Source of the DNA: Cheilinus undulatus
Lineage: Eukaryota > Chordata > Actinopteri > Labriformes > Labridae
Length of the DNA stretch: 64,000 nucleotides
Direction of reading: 5' to 3'
NCBI RefSeq assembly: GCF_018320785.1
Contig: NC_054881.1
Location: 26,225,775 to 26,289,774, forward strand
The notes under the pieces were generated by a model. It made no database searches and was not told where the DNA came from. It saw only the letters and a list, made by a program, of their open reading frames with translations. A program made the translations under genes and the position numbers. Positions within the stretch are counted from its first letter, which is position 1, and every line of letters begins with the position of its first letter. Shown in pieces: positions 22,971 through 37,552 of the stretch.

Positions 22971-25900
22971 TCAGTCAGCCTCCGTCACCTGCTTGATAGA
23001 CTGAGTGGAGTGCTTCTCCGTTTTCTTGCTGGAGACCAGCTTCTCCTGCATCACCTCCTCGACCTCTTCTACCTCCTTCACCGTCTCGGTCACAGTGATG
23101 GATTTGGTGACGTGCTTGGATCCATCCTCTCCGGTTGTGATCGTCTCCACCGTTTTGGTGATCACAACCTTCTGGCTACCGTCTTCCTTCACTGGGCTCT
23201 CGTCTACACCATTAGCAATCACGTCGGATTCTTTTTCCTCTTCTTTCTTTCCTTTCTCCTCTGGGCTGCTCTTGTCTATGTCACCATTCATTGCCACGTC
23301 TTTCTTTTCTACCTTCTTCTCTTCTGTGGCGTCACTCTTTTTCTCTGACTTCTCCTCTGCAGCCTTTGGAGGTTCAGGCTTGGCGGTTTCTTTCTTTGGT
23401 GATTCTGCTTTAGGAGATCCAGGTTTGGGGGATTCGGATTTAGGGGACTCAGATTTTGGAGAGCTTGGTTTTGGGGATCCAGCCTTTGGAGATGCAGGCT
23501 TAGGGGATTCGGATTTAGGAGACTCAGGCTTAGGTGATTCTGACTTTGGGGATCCAGGTTTAGGAGATTCAGATTTTGGAGAGCTAGGTTTTGATGCGTC
23601 TTTCTTGGCAGGCTCTTCTTTCTTGGCTTCAGGTTTTGCAGATTCTGTTTTGGGAGCTTCAGTCTTGGCTACGACTTCTTCTGACTTCTCTGCTTTTACC
23701 TTCTCATCTTTTTCCTCCTTCTTACCTTTGTCTGCATCCTCTTTTTCATCTTTCTCATCACCACTCTTGGATACTTTATCACTTCCAGCATCATCCACCT
23801 GATCTCCACCTTCCTCTTCAGCACCGCCTTCCTCCTCTCCTCCACTGGCCTCCTTATCTCCGGCCTTCTCTTTGTCAGGGGAAGCTTTAGACTCTGGAGC
23901 TTTAGAGCACAGCACTGTCTCTTCTACTTCCTCCCCTTCCTCTCCTCCCTCTTCTCCTTCATCTCCTCCCTCTGCATCGTCACCCTTTTCTCCTTCACCC
24001 TCTCCCTCTCCTTCACCTTCTTCTTCTTTCTCTCCCTCCTCTTCACCTTCTCCCTCCCCCTCTTCTTCCTCATCACCACCTTTTCCTTCATCATCCTCCT
24101 CCCCTTCCTCCTTTGTGGGTTCACTTGAGCTAACTTTGGCTTCGGTGGCAGCTACAACTTCCTCTTCCTCTTCACCCTCTGCTTCTCCTTCATCACCTTC
24201 ACCTTCTGCTTCCTCTCCTTCTCCCTCAGCTTCTCCTTCCTCTTCTCCTCCTTCCCCTTCTCCTTCCTCTCCTCCATCTCCAAGTGTGGCTGACAGCTCT
24301 TGTGCGATCTCTGCCAAGGCTTCGTCAATGTCGGTTTTGTCATCCTCCACCCTTGTCTCCTCGATAATCTCCTCCACAAACTTGTGCTGCACCTTCAGCT
24401 TGGGGGCGTCAGATTTAGGCTTTGAGATTTTGATGCTGCCAGGTTGGCGGTATGGGAAAGTGCTGAAGTGGGTCTCTTCACCCTCTAGGAGTTTCCTGAA
24501 AACAACAAATGTATAATGGTGCATTGGTTAACCACTCCTGTATCAGAGAAATAAATATGTGTAAAACTTCTATCAATGGGATTTCTTAGCCTCTTTTTAA
24601 GAGTGAAGTGCATGTAATCAACAATGTTATTATAACTCACAAAATTAACAAAATTACTAACATGGACGAACACTTTCAGAAGTGAAACTGAAATTAAAAA
24701 AAGTTTTACAAAAATAAAAAATTAACTAAAACTTTTTTGTCTGCTTACAAAACCAACTTAAATGAAATGAGGGACAAAAAATCTTTAGTTTCCTTGACTG
24801 CAACATACTGACACTGGCACTGACATACTGACACCCAAGCCCCGGGAGTTTAACATGGCCCAATTTGATTGGTCAGTGCTTCGCATAATTGTAATTTTAG
24901 ATCTTGAGTTGTATTAGCATATCATTTTTTTATTATTAAAACAAAAAAGTGCATAAATGATCACACAGATCTCAGACACTCCTCTTGCAGACCACGACTG
25001 TGAGTTATTTGCTGATACAATGTACCGCAAATAACTAGAAGTGGTTACTCAAATGGTGGCTTGCTTTAGCTACCTAGCTTTAGCTACACTAGCTAAAGCT
25101 AACATAGCTATGCTAGCTACATAGTAAATGTTACCAAGTAAGTTAGCATAGCTATGTTAGCTTTTAGCAATGTAGCTAAAGCAAACTTAGCAATGTAGCT
25201 AATGTAGCTTAAGCAACATTAGCTCAGTAGCTTTAGCTAGTAAGCTAACATAGCTATGTTGGCTTTAGCAAATGTAGCATAAGCTAACATAGCTAACATA
25301 GTTTCATTAGCATAAGCTACATTAGCTGCATGAGTGTTTTCATGGAGGTCAGTGTTTTCTGTAAGCAGACTGTGTAGTCTGCTTTAGTTAATGTATGTCA
25401 TTAATTTTGCAGGTCAGGTTTGAAATGCACCCTTTCATGTCCCCATGAGCCTGAACCCTAACAGGAAGTTTGATCTGATTTTATTTTGAAGGTTTTTGCA
25501 TGTCTTTCTGTAATAACAGTAGCCTCTCTGACATCATTGGTCTGCAGAGGTCAGTGTCTGAGAGAGGTGGTCTGAAGCCAGACTGTGTTGGGGTGAAAAA
25601 CTAAAACTAACTATAAAACAAATAAAAACTGAACTGAGATGAAGCATTTTTGCAAAATAAAAACTAAAATAAAAAAAGATTTAACCGAAATTAGCCTATT
25701 TTTTTCCCAGTTTTTGTTTTACTTTTATTTTTTATGAGTTTTTACTTTTGTTTTGTCATTATTATCATAAATCCAAGCAATGATAATAATTAAAACTGAT
25801 ATTGATAAACAAAAAAGTTTTTATTCATTTTCTTGCATGCTTTTGTTAATCATAATAAAACCAGGCCATTATAATAATAAAAACTGAAAGTGATGAAAAA

Positions 25901-27964
25901 AACTGTAAAGGAAATGAAAATAAAAACAAATGGAATAAATTATAATTATTAGATTATCATTATATACCTGTATGCAGCAATCTCGATATCCAAGGCCATC
26001 TTGACATTGAGCAGGTCCTGGTACTCACGCAGGTGGCGAGCCATCTCCCATTTGGTGCTCTTGAGCTCATTATCCAGCTGGTGAATTGTCTCCTGAGATT
26101 AGAAAAAGAGCAAATGCAACACAAGGTTGATTTAATACAAGTATTTGCAGGCAAAATCTAAAAGAGTGGTTCACCAGACTTCCCCTTGCAGACCCTTTCC
26201 AAGATCTTAAGTCATTTTCCAAACTCATCCCTCTTCTTTTCATCCATCCACGTTCAAAAACTTTGTGCTCTTAAAGCTGTTGCTTTAATTTATTCTGACG
26301 CAATACAGTATTCTAGAGATTCTGAATGCCTCATTTTCAAGGACAGCCTACACACTCGTCAACACACACACCCCCGCCTCCACCCCAGAATCTCAGTGGT
26401 GTGATGTAAGGACACAGCCAATAAAGGCATCGACCCGGGCCTCTGACTCAGCAAGAGAAAGAGACAGAGAGAGAGAATGAGAGAAAGAGGGGGAGAGTCT
26501 GCTGCAGTGACTCTCTTTAACTCTTTCATGACTCTTGGGAAGCGTAAAAAAGTCAGCGCAGAGTGGTGAGCAGTGATGAGATCATAGCAATCATTACGCA
26601 GCAGAAAATGTTTTTAACAGCTCTCTAACCACCAATAGGATCTGTTTTGCTCATATTCACAACTTCTGCTATATTCCTGACCCTGAGGTAAAACTGCGTC
26701 ACTGAAATGTATTAGAATGAAACATATATCACAATCATTATCACATGTTAACATTACAACAATATTATTGCGGTTTAACTGCAAAAAAAAGTTTAATGAA
26801 TCACAAAACATCAAATAAATATCCTTTACTACAATGGCACAGATAGATTAAAGGTCTTTTCAGGTCATTACGCACGGCTCCCAGTCTGCCTTGGCGCTGT
26901 TTCCCTACCTGCAGGCTGGCCAGGTCGCTGTTGTGGCGGTCCTCGATTTCATTGAGCTGCCTCTCCAGAGAGTCCCTGGTACCGCGGACAGACTCGAGCT
27001 CCACCGTCTTGGTCTGCAGCTGGCGGCGGTAGTCGGCGATCTCATCCCGGGCGGACTTTAATGCGTCCTTGTTCTGCTCAGCAGCCTCCGTCAGCTTGGT
27101 GTAGCGGCACATGAACCAGTTCTCCACCTGCTGCAGGTTCTGGTTGGAGTGGCCCTCCAGCTCGCAGCGGATCTCCCGCAGAGCCTCGGTGATGTCTGCC
27201 TTCTGGAGGTCTTTCCTCTCCACGGTCACCTGAGACGCCTGGATCTGGGCGATGAGGTCGCTCACCTCCTCTTCGTGGTTGTTGCGGATGAAAGCGATCT
27301 CATCCTGCAGAGACTGAACTTTCTTCTCCAACTCAGACTTCATCAACTCCGAGTCGCCCGTGTCCTTCTTCAGGACGCGGATTATCGCCTCTGACTCCTC
27401 CCGGATGCGCGCCTCCTCCTCGAAGCGGTCCCTGAGCCGCTGGATGTCCTCCTCGATGTGGTCCGTGTCGAGCTGGATTTGAGCCTTTTCATGGTGGATC
27501 TGCTCCAGCATGGAGCGCAGCTCCTGCAGCTCCTGGTCGTAGAGGTCTCCCAGCTGGGTGCGGGATACCTGCTTCTGCCGCAGAGCCTGGATCTCCGCCT
27601 CGATCTGCTTGTTCTGCTGCTCCAGGAAGTGCACCTTGTCGATGTAAACAACGAAGCGGTCATTGAGCCCCTGAAGTTGTTCCTTCTCATTAGATCGCTT
27701 GTAGTCTCCGTTCAGAATGGGGCTCTGACTATAATCAACGCTGTCGGCGGAGCTGAGCACCGTGGAGCTGTAGGCTCGGGACACCGGCATGTTGACGCTC
27801 CTCTTGTAGGAGGAGGTCATAGTGGATCCAGGGCTCGCCCGGGACCACGACTGGGAGCGGAAGCCGCTGGTGGGAGTGCTACCAGTGCGGCTGTAGCCAT
27901 AGCTGGTCCTAGTATCCATATTTCTCCTAAAGGGGCTCCCTATCGAGTCCACCGGGTAACTCAT
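22971..27964 (-). CDS. nefm: Neurofilament medium chain (NF-M), class IV intermediate filament
   Basis: Co-assembles with NF-L; its phosphorylated tail projects from axonal filaments. Exons: 26909-27964, 25968-26092 and 22971-24495 (1056+125+1525 nt), giving 901 residues against 916 in human. The two introns (816 and 1472 bp, GT-AG) sit at the class IV positions shared with nefl. The head (1 to about 90) starts '[10 protein letters not shown]' and holds '[14 protein letters not shown]'. The rod (about 92-403) opens with '[13 protein letters not shown]' and closes with 'LLEGEE'. The tail has '[15 protein letters not shown]' (432-446), a Glu/Gly-rich block (about 469-587), 13 Ser-Pro-Lys sites (about 697-762) and a conserved end (836-901, 'EKLVSSKK'). 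The tail repeats and the conserved end distinguish it from NF-L. All frames are open. It is convergent with nefl. Confidence 0.95.
23394..23588 (-). repeat. Coding minisatellite for the NF-M Ser-Pro-Lys repeats
   Basis: Thirteen S-P-K motifs in about 65 residues, in alternating 'SPKSE', 'SPKPG' and 'SPKPE/A/S' units. At DNA level they are 12- to 18-base units. Ser-Pro-Lys sites are known targets of proline-directed kinases in neurofilament tails. Copy number in such arrays varies between species and alleles. Confidence 0.9.
25041..25330. repeat. Palindromic AGCTA/GCTAACATAGC cluster in nefm intron 2
   Basis: About 290 bp made of 'agctaaagct', 'gctaacatagctatgttagc' and 'tagctacattagct' variants. 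Many are self-complementary, so the stretch could form several hairpins. Flanking intron DNA (24680-24780 and 25590-25960) is rich in 'aaaactaaa' strings, another common fish repeat. Confidence 0.8.
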
Positions 27965-28120
27965 CCGGTCAGGCTACCGTGGGGGAGTGAGCAGGAATGA
28001 AGGGGAACAGAGCAGGTGGAGGAGGCGACGGTGGGTGTGGGTGTATGTGTGTTATGTGTGTGTGTGTGCAGGTGAGGGGTGTATGGCTCTCACAGCGACT
28101 GAGCACTCCTCTGTCTGCTC

Positions 28121-28257
28121 CTTATATATGAGAGGCTCCGCCGCTAACGGGCAGTCCAAGCACTTTTGTTCCGTCCATTGATGGAGGGGGGGTGGGCGCG
28201 TGCCCCTCACAGCGGAGCCCAGTGCTCCCAGGTCCCGCTCAGTCTGAACCACGTGGT
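28121..28257 (-). promoter_or_regulatory. nefm core promoter: TATA box, GC-rich patch, palindromic E-box
   Basis: TATATAAG on the minus strand (28121-28128) lies about 160 bases before the ATG and predicts a 5' UTR of about 130 bases. Upstream are a GC-rich 'gggggtgggcgcg' patch (about 28187-28200, Sp1/KLF-like) and a perfect palindrome ACCACGTGGT (28248-28257) with a CACGTG E-box. The large GATA array begins about 400 bases from the TATA box. Confidence 0.7.
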
Positions 28258-28529
28258 CCAGAGCTGCTACATGAGAAGTAAAACCCAGAAACATACATTT
28301 CACGTTCGAAGAAAGTTTCACATTATCTCAAACGTTGATCTTATTTGACTTAATCTGATAAATTCATCTGTATTGTGTCTTCCTTAAAAGTAGCCATTGC
28401 TAAATTGAGTCAGACTTTCAGCACCATGGACAGCAACATTCAAACCAATCTGTCAGAACCAATCCCTCCATTCATTGGTTTTCTATATATGCAATAAACA
28501 GCTAATAGACGTGGACAGTTCTCAATAAC

Positions 28530-31024
<2,495 letters not shown>

Positions 31025-31027
31025 CAT

Positions 31028-31200
31028 CTTTTTTCACTTAAATTTTTCAGATTATCAAAGTATAACCAGAGTAAATACAAACTGCCTTTTTAAATGATGA
31101 TTTTATTCCTAAAGGGGGAAAAAGTTTTCCAAACCTACATGGCTCTATGTGAAAAAGTAATTGCTACACTCCCCTTGTTAAATCATGCAGAAAGTCACAT
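31028..31200 (+). mobile_element. Tc1-like family A fragment (left end)
   Basis: 'ttcacttaaatttttcagat' and 'cctacatggctctatgtgaa' align with the family A copies at 1-200 and 61.98-62.2 kb. Its outermost end is missing where the CTAT array begins, and it stops before any transposase sequence. Confidence 0.7.
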
Positions 31201-31330
31201 TTTTAAGAAAGCTTTGTTAATTTTTTCTATCTATCAAGATCTATTGATTTGGCACATTTTTACCTCTAACTATTAAATTTAATATTTAGATTTTTTTCAT
31301 TTATTCTAAAAGATTTGAAAGTCTAAATCA

Positions 31331-31634
31331 GTGATTCTCAACTGGTTTACCTTAAGGACCAATCACTACCCTACTCATGATAAATCATGACCCAAATGTC
31401 CTACATTTCTCTGTCATAACTAGATATTTTTTTTAAAGAAAGTTGGTCTGTTTTGGAATTAAGATAGAAGTAAAATGTAACAGATTGAAGAGATAGTGAC
31501 ACTTCTTTCCAAAATCAAAGCACATCAGATTTTTTGCTACATACTTTTTTTCCGGGTACACAACAACAACCAAATGGAAATGGCTTCCCAGCACACTTTT
31601 GGGTCCCAACCCACCAGTTGAGAATGAATGGTGT
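31331..31634. mobile_element. Short hAT-like element
   Basis: The left end CAGTGATTCTCAACTGG and the right end CCAGTTGAGAATGAATGG are imperfect inverted repeats. The outer flanks 'tctaaat' and 'tgtaaat' may be a decayed target duplication. About 300 bp, no coding capacity. Related end sequence at about 1008. Confidence 0.6.
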
Positions 31635-31639
31635 AAATT

Positions 31640-33429
31640 ACCATTTGAAGTAATTTTCATTTCAGTGAATCTATCTTAATTGTCAAATAAAAGTCATATT
31701 TTAGTTTGATTCTGCACTGATTAAAGTAAAGTAAAGTAAAAAATATTAAGAATATATAGACTTTTTAGGCTTATTTTTTTTACTTGACCTCATATGCAAT
31801 TCTTAAACAAGTATTAATAGAGTGACTTTTGGTTGCTTTGATACATCTTCTGGTTTATTATCCTTCATAAGTCAACATACGTACCTACTGTAGACTGTAT
31901 TACTGTATGGCTTCATTGTATAAGATTTCTAGGCCAAACAAACATACACAGTCACACTTTGCTCCACAGAGCATCTGTACTGCTGTCTTCCCTGTAATAG
32001 GTACAGGGCCTCATGGGATTTATGATGTAAACCGCCCATTTGCTGAGACAGTGTTCCCTGAACAGTAAAGCATCAGTGTGGGCAGCCTGGCCTGAGTTTG
32101 GGCCTCACAGACAGGCCATCGACCCCCTATCAATCTCAACGCTTCCCTCTAATCCTCGGTCACATCAGGTCAGTGCAAATGATTACCAATCGATGGAGGT
32201 AATGCACCAAAAACAGCTGCATTGGTGCTTTTTAGGTAGCCATTACTTCAGGAATTTATGGATGTCAAAATCTTCTTCATACTCGTATACAGGTGCAATA
32301 ACACTCTAAACTTTGTCGCTTTAACTATCTCAGATTCATATCTCGGTTGTACTTTGAAAGACTGCAGGGCCAGTGTATGATCAGACAGCTTATTCTGTTT
32401 TTAACACTTTGGACGTTTGCCATTAATCACCTGTCTACATTTCTTGTCCCCCCTCACTGGGTATCCACAGTGAGCTTTCGTCAAGCAGAGCTAATGCATC
32501 AAGCATGGCCAATTTTAGATTGCTCCAGAGACAGAGAGAGAATCAGAAAGAGACAGGCAGGAAGGGAGGGAGAGACAGTCACAATGACTGTCTCTTTTTA
32601 TATGTGACTGCCTATTTTAAGCACTAAAATGAATCGTAAATGATTTTTACTCCTTTAGCCACACCCACAGTCGTCTCACTTGCTGGCGTTACAGTGACCT
32701 TGACTGCTGCTCCATGGCCTTCTCTGCTCAGACCCTTTCCTGCAGGGTTTGAGATGCAGATATTTTACAGTCAGGCTGTTCGCTCAGAACCTTGAGGTGT
32801 TTTCTGATGGCCTACAAGGGTGGTGTTGGTTTGATGTACAAGGCAGAGCAAGGCGTGTGTGTGTGGAGGGGGGCTGAGCAAAAACAGGGGAGTCATTCAA
32901 CATCAGCTCTGGGCTCCAGCGCACTGCAGAAGGGTTGGAATGTTTTCAAATGGCACTGCAGCAGCAAAAAAAAAAAAAGCTCCAGCAAGTATACCGGCCC
33001 ATCCCAGTCAGGCCCAGTGTGTCCCAGCCAGCAGAGACCAGTCTGAGGAAGGAGTGTGTTCACCTTGTATGAGGTCACAGGACTCCTTGGGGGACTAGAG
33101 CAGCAGCTCCTTAAGGCTCCCCAGTCGTTATTAATGCTGAAACGAGGACCTACCTGACCTTTAATTCAGCTGAGTAAGGGTGGCCTTTAGTTCAGAGACT
33201 CTCCATTTGTTCAAATCTAACATAGAGATATTTTCACATTTGGTTTTAAAACATCCGAAAGTGTTAGTCAAATTTGGCTGTACACATAATATAAACTGTT
33301 AAGTAGCGCCCTCTAATGGTCATAGTAATTTTACATAAAGAAACCATTAATCAGTCTCTTTTCAATTTTTATCCAACAAAATACTTAAAGGTTATTCCAG
33401 AACACAGACACCAGGTCTATGGGATAAAC
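31640..33429. other. Intergenic, nothing recognised
   Basis: Contains a short (aaagt)n stretch near 31725 and an A-run near 32967. ORFs below 90 codons have no family features. No gene seen. Confidence 0.4.
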
Positions 33430-34382
33430 TACAACCTCAATTCCAAAAAAGTTTGGACACTGTGTAAATGTAAATATAAACAGATTACAATGATTTGAAA
33501 ATCTCATAAACTCATATTTTATTCACAATAGAACATTAAAAACATACCAGATGTGGAAACTGAGACATTTTACCATTCCTTAAAACTATTAACACAGTTT
33601 AGAATTGTCTTGCTGAAATATGCAAAGCCTTACCTGAAAGAGAAATTGTCTGGATGGGAGCATACATATATACTTTTCAGCATTGATAGTGCTTTTCCAG
33701 ATGTGTAAGCTGCCCACACCATGATGCTAGTGCAACTGAGTACCATCAGAGATGCAGGTTTTCAAACTGTGCGCGGAGAACAAGCTGCGTGGTCCCTCTC
33801 TTTTAAAGTCTGCAGGCCACTGCACCCCATAGTTTCAAAAAGAATGTTATTTCTTTGACCACAGAACAGTTTTCCTTATTGCCTCAGTCCATTTTACATG
33901 AGCTTTGGTCCTGAGATGATGATCGTGTTCAAATATGGCTTCTTCTTTGCATTATACAGCTTTAACTTGCATTTGCGGATTGCACAGCCAAGTGGGTTGA
34001 CAAACAGTGATTTCTGGAAGTGTTCCTGAGCCCATGAAGTGATGTCCAGTGCAGAATTATGCTTGTTTTTAATGCAGTGCCGCCTGAGAGCCTAAGATCA
34101 CAAGCATCCAATATCAAATTTCAGCCTTGTACCTCGCACACAGACATTTCTCATGATTTGGAATATTTTGATGATTTTATGTACTGTATATGGTGGGGCA
34201 CCATCAAATTCAAAATGAGCAAATATTTTTCATGAAATGCTAAAATGTCTCAGTTTCAACATCTTATATGTTGTTTATGCTCTATTGTGAATAAAATACA
34301 GGCATATGAGAATTTCAAATCATTTAATTCTGTTTTTATTTATATTTTACAGAGCACTTAAACTTTTTTGGAATTAGGGTTA
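33430..34382 (-). mobile_element. Tc1/mariner-type element, family D, copy 1
   Basis: Ends 'caacctcaattccaaaaaag' and 'cttttttggaattagggtta' are inverted repeats with TA at the edges. This is one of the commonest teleost interspersed repeats. The interior, read on the minus strand, resembles broken Tc1-like transposase including an 'FQQDN'-type segment near 33610. No intact frame. About 950 bp, so internally deleted. Confidence 0.75.
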
Positions 34383-34539
34383 TGCAATCTGTATGCTATT
34401 GGCTACAGAGACAAGGAAAAGCCCCCTTTATATCACAGAAACCTTGGGTAGATCTATTTTCTTTCATGAACAGCCATCCAGCAGAATTATAGGAAAAAAG
34501 AAGTACAGTTTGAAAAGGACAGATACATAAATAAGACAT

Positions 34540-35580
34540 AAATTGGCAAGTTGTCACGCCTTAAGAGAATAGAGACACATAAACAAACAATCAAATAGAA
34601 AGATTGAGTGGGAGATAAAGAAACAAACGGGCGGACAAAAGGAAAAACAGGGAGACAATGAATCATAGCCAGATAGGGCTACAGTGACACAGGAAAACAG
34701 ACAGTTACAGAAAGAATGACGGACAGTGATAGACAGACAAACAGAGAGGCAAATCTGCCCTCGATGGGGGGAAAAGAATAAAGCCTTTCTGAGGCCCAGA
34801 GTCATGGAGGGGCCCATGGAGGGTAGCAAAGACATGAACCATCCTAACTTTCAGAAATGATTATTTTTTATTTTAAACTTAAATACTCAGCAGCTCTTAA
34901 AAAATCAATAAAAATTACATTTTCTTTTTGTTGCTTGTTTTAAAATGTTGACCCATTCTTCCTGAGCTGGTATGAGCTGTTATTTTTGTGATAATTTGCC
35001 AGGGAGGAGAATGTTAGCCAGGTGGCTGGTTATGGTGGTACTGATGCAAGGTACAGGTGTCAATATTATTAAATGATATCTGAGAAGGGGCCGTTTACAT
35101 GGCCTTTCAGGGGCCTCTCCATTCCTGTGAACAGGCCTGCAGAGAGGCAGGAATATGGGAGTCAGACAGTCAGGAAGACGGACAGACAGACAAGGGGACA
35201 GGAAGGCATGCTGAGACATGAAGTCGGACTGAGCCAGTCAGACAGATAGACATACAGAAAGACAGACAGGGAGGTGGATAGACGGATGGACAGACAGGCA
35301 GATAGACGACAGACACATAGACAGGGAGGGGGAAACAGAAGGCAGACATTATGGAGACAGACAGGCAAAAAGATAGACAGACAGGTAAACAGATAGACTG
35401 GGTCTGAACTGATAGAAAGCGATGGAAAGAAGCAGAAAGACAGACAGACATACAGGACATGGGGCAGACAGACAGACAGACAGGAAGGAAGAAAAACAGA
35501 CAGGGAGGAAAACAATCAGACAGAGAGACACACAGCATGGTGACAGACAGACAGATTGATGATAGACAGCAAGGAGGCAG
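34540..35580. repeat. Degenerate GACA-rich tracts
   Basis: Two tracts (about 34540-34760 and 35160-35580) of imperfect 'gacagacagaca' units mixed with 'gatagaca' and 'gaggcag'. The piece between them is ordinary AT-rich DNA. Their complement produces several Cys/Leu/Ser-rich ORFs up to 122 codons that are repeat translations. Confidence 0.8.
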
Positions 35581-37552
35581 ATGGCAGTACTGACTTTAAA
35601 AGTAAGTTATGTAGAGTACTTCAATTAATTGTTGTTTAATGAGTTACACATGTGTCATCGATTTTTAACGTGCTTAAATGATTTGTTGCTATCAATCTTT
35701 CTTGGTTCCATTTTTAAGACAACACATAAGATTGCATTCAAGAACCCACCTTCCCAGAACCCTCTCTCCAAACTATGACCTTTCACAATGTTACTGTGTT
35801 TTTGCTTGTTGATGTTCCCCAACGGTCATATACGTCGTTTTGGGAGTCGTTGGCTGTCGTCCTATTTTATAGTTCAGATATGAGGACATGGTGAGCTTGA
35901 GGGAGACATAGAGGACACTTCTGAATGAATGCAGGTGGCCAGACAGCATGACTCGACACATATCCAGCCGTAAATACTGAGCTGCTCAGGAGAGCGCTTA
36001 AAACAGTGTCTGCTCTGCCGTCCACTTTATCATCACTGCTCTTATCTTCAGTCCTTTTTAGTGCATCCTCTGTGTGAGTTCTCTGTTGGTTTTCTTTTTT
36101 TACTCCGACTTGATTACTTTTCTTTTTCTACTTTATCTTTCTTTCTTTATCTTTTCATTCTCTCTATCATTTTTTGAAACATTTTCATCTTCATTGCAAT
36201 CACGTCTTACACCACCCATCTGTCTCCACCTCCCCTCTGCCTTTCTTTCTTTCCTCCCTTGTCTCATTTTTTCCTCCTCTCTCCATCCCTCTCTGTCCTG
36301 ATCACATACTCCCAGCCACCACAGCTGTTTTGTTTTCTCCTCTCTTTTTACCCTGATGATAACTTGATCTCTTTTTCTCCCTGTTCAACAGTGGCATATA
36401 TCTGTAACATGTGACATCTATGACCTTTACTTAGCCACAAACAATTATACTGTAACTGAGCTGTTCATCACAAGTTGTAGTGTAGAAGCATGTAGGCGAC
36501 AAGGTCATTTCTACGTCCTGATGATTACACTTGAAGCCTTGTGTGTCAACAGGTTTTTTAATCTAAAATCTGATATAGTGAGAAAGTATCGTATTTATTC
36601 CTGTCATAGTAATACTGATAACTTATAAACTCATTTAAATGTTCAGATAATTTACTTCATGTTTGACCTGCATACTTGTTCATGCATGCATGAGCCTTGA
36701 CAATGGAGGATTCAGGTTATTGCATGTTCAGCTCCCATGTGAGCTTTGTTGTATATTGATTTACATTTTTTTCCCAGACTTTCCACTACTCTGCTGACGT
36801 TGGCCGAGAAAATCTATAAGCACCAGTGTTGTCTTTGATGTATAGAGAAAATGTGTTGTAAACACATGACCCTACATGTCCCCGTGGTTACACATTTTAT
36901 TCATAAATACTGCCAGAGCATCAATGATTAATAGTCAGTCTGAAATAAGGATGGGAAGGGGTTACTAATCTTCCAAAGACTGTATGGAAAATAGTGAAAC
37001 ACTCTTAAGAAAACTGAATTTTAACATTTTGCACACATCTTTTTAGGAATTAGGGTTGTAACTCTAGCCCTAATTAACATATTTTCTCAGATAGCCTTAT
37101 TGTGTTTTTAAGGTAATTAGCCATGTGGTGTGGACAGTGTTTTGTTATTTTAATTAACCACTTTAACCTCAATTAACTACATCTTTTTAATGGAGCCTCC
37201 CAGGAAATTGTCTTGACCAGATGTTGTATGAGTAAATATAATGAAACATGTATAATTAGAAGCAGTAAATAAATTAATCTTTTTGATGTTATTATCATTT
37301 GCAACCCTTGTCAGTTACCCGAGGTCAGGTTGTTGTGTTTTTGAGTTTTATTTGTGTTTCCTGTTTTATGTTGTAGGTAACTTACCCTTGTCTCTGTCTT
37401 CCAGGCCCTGCTCCTCATATTTCCCATTCTCTGTGGCTGTGTCCAAGTCACTCCCCTTTTGTTTTGGTTTAGTCTGGGTTGGGTTGGTTTGATTTGCTTT
37501 GGGTTGGTTAAGTTTGGTTTTGTTTGGGTTGGTTTGGTTTTAGTTGGTTTGG
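35581..37552. other. Intergenic, pyrimidine-rich patch and GGTTT-rich lead-in
   Basis: No gene. About 36090-36350 is CT-rich. From about 37450 the sequence turns into 'gggttggtttggtttg' strings, a degenerate fringe of the pentanucleotide array that follows. Confidence 0.45.

Noticed and set aside
23005-24516. Long plus-strand ORFs (265 and 214 codons, Ser/Pro-rich) across nefm exon 3
   Set aside because: Complement of the Glu- and Ser-Pro-Lys-rich nefm tail; composition artefact.
35162-35538. Overlapping Cys/Leu/Ser-rich minus-strand ORFs of 117 and 122 codons
   Set aside because: Translation of the GACA-rich repeat in two frames; no start context or domain.
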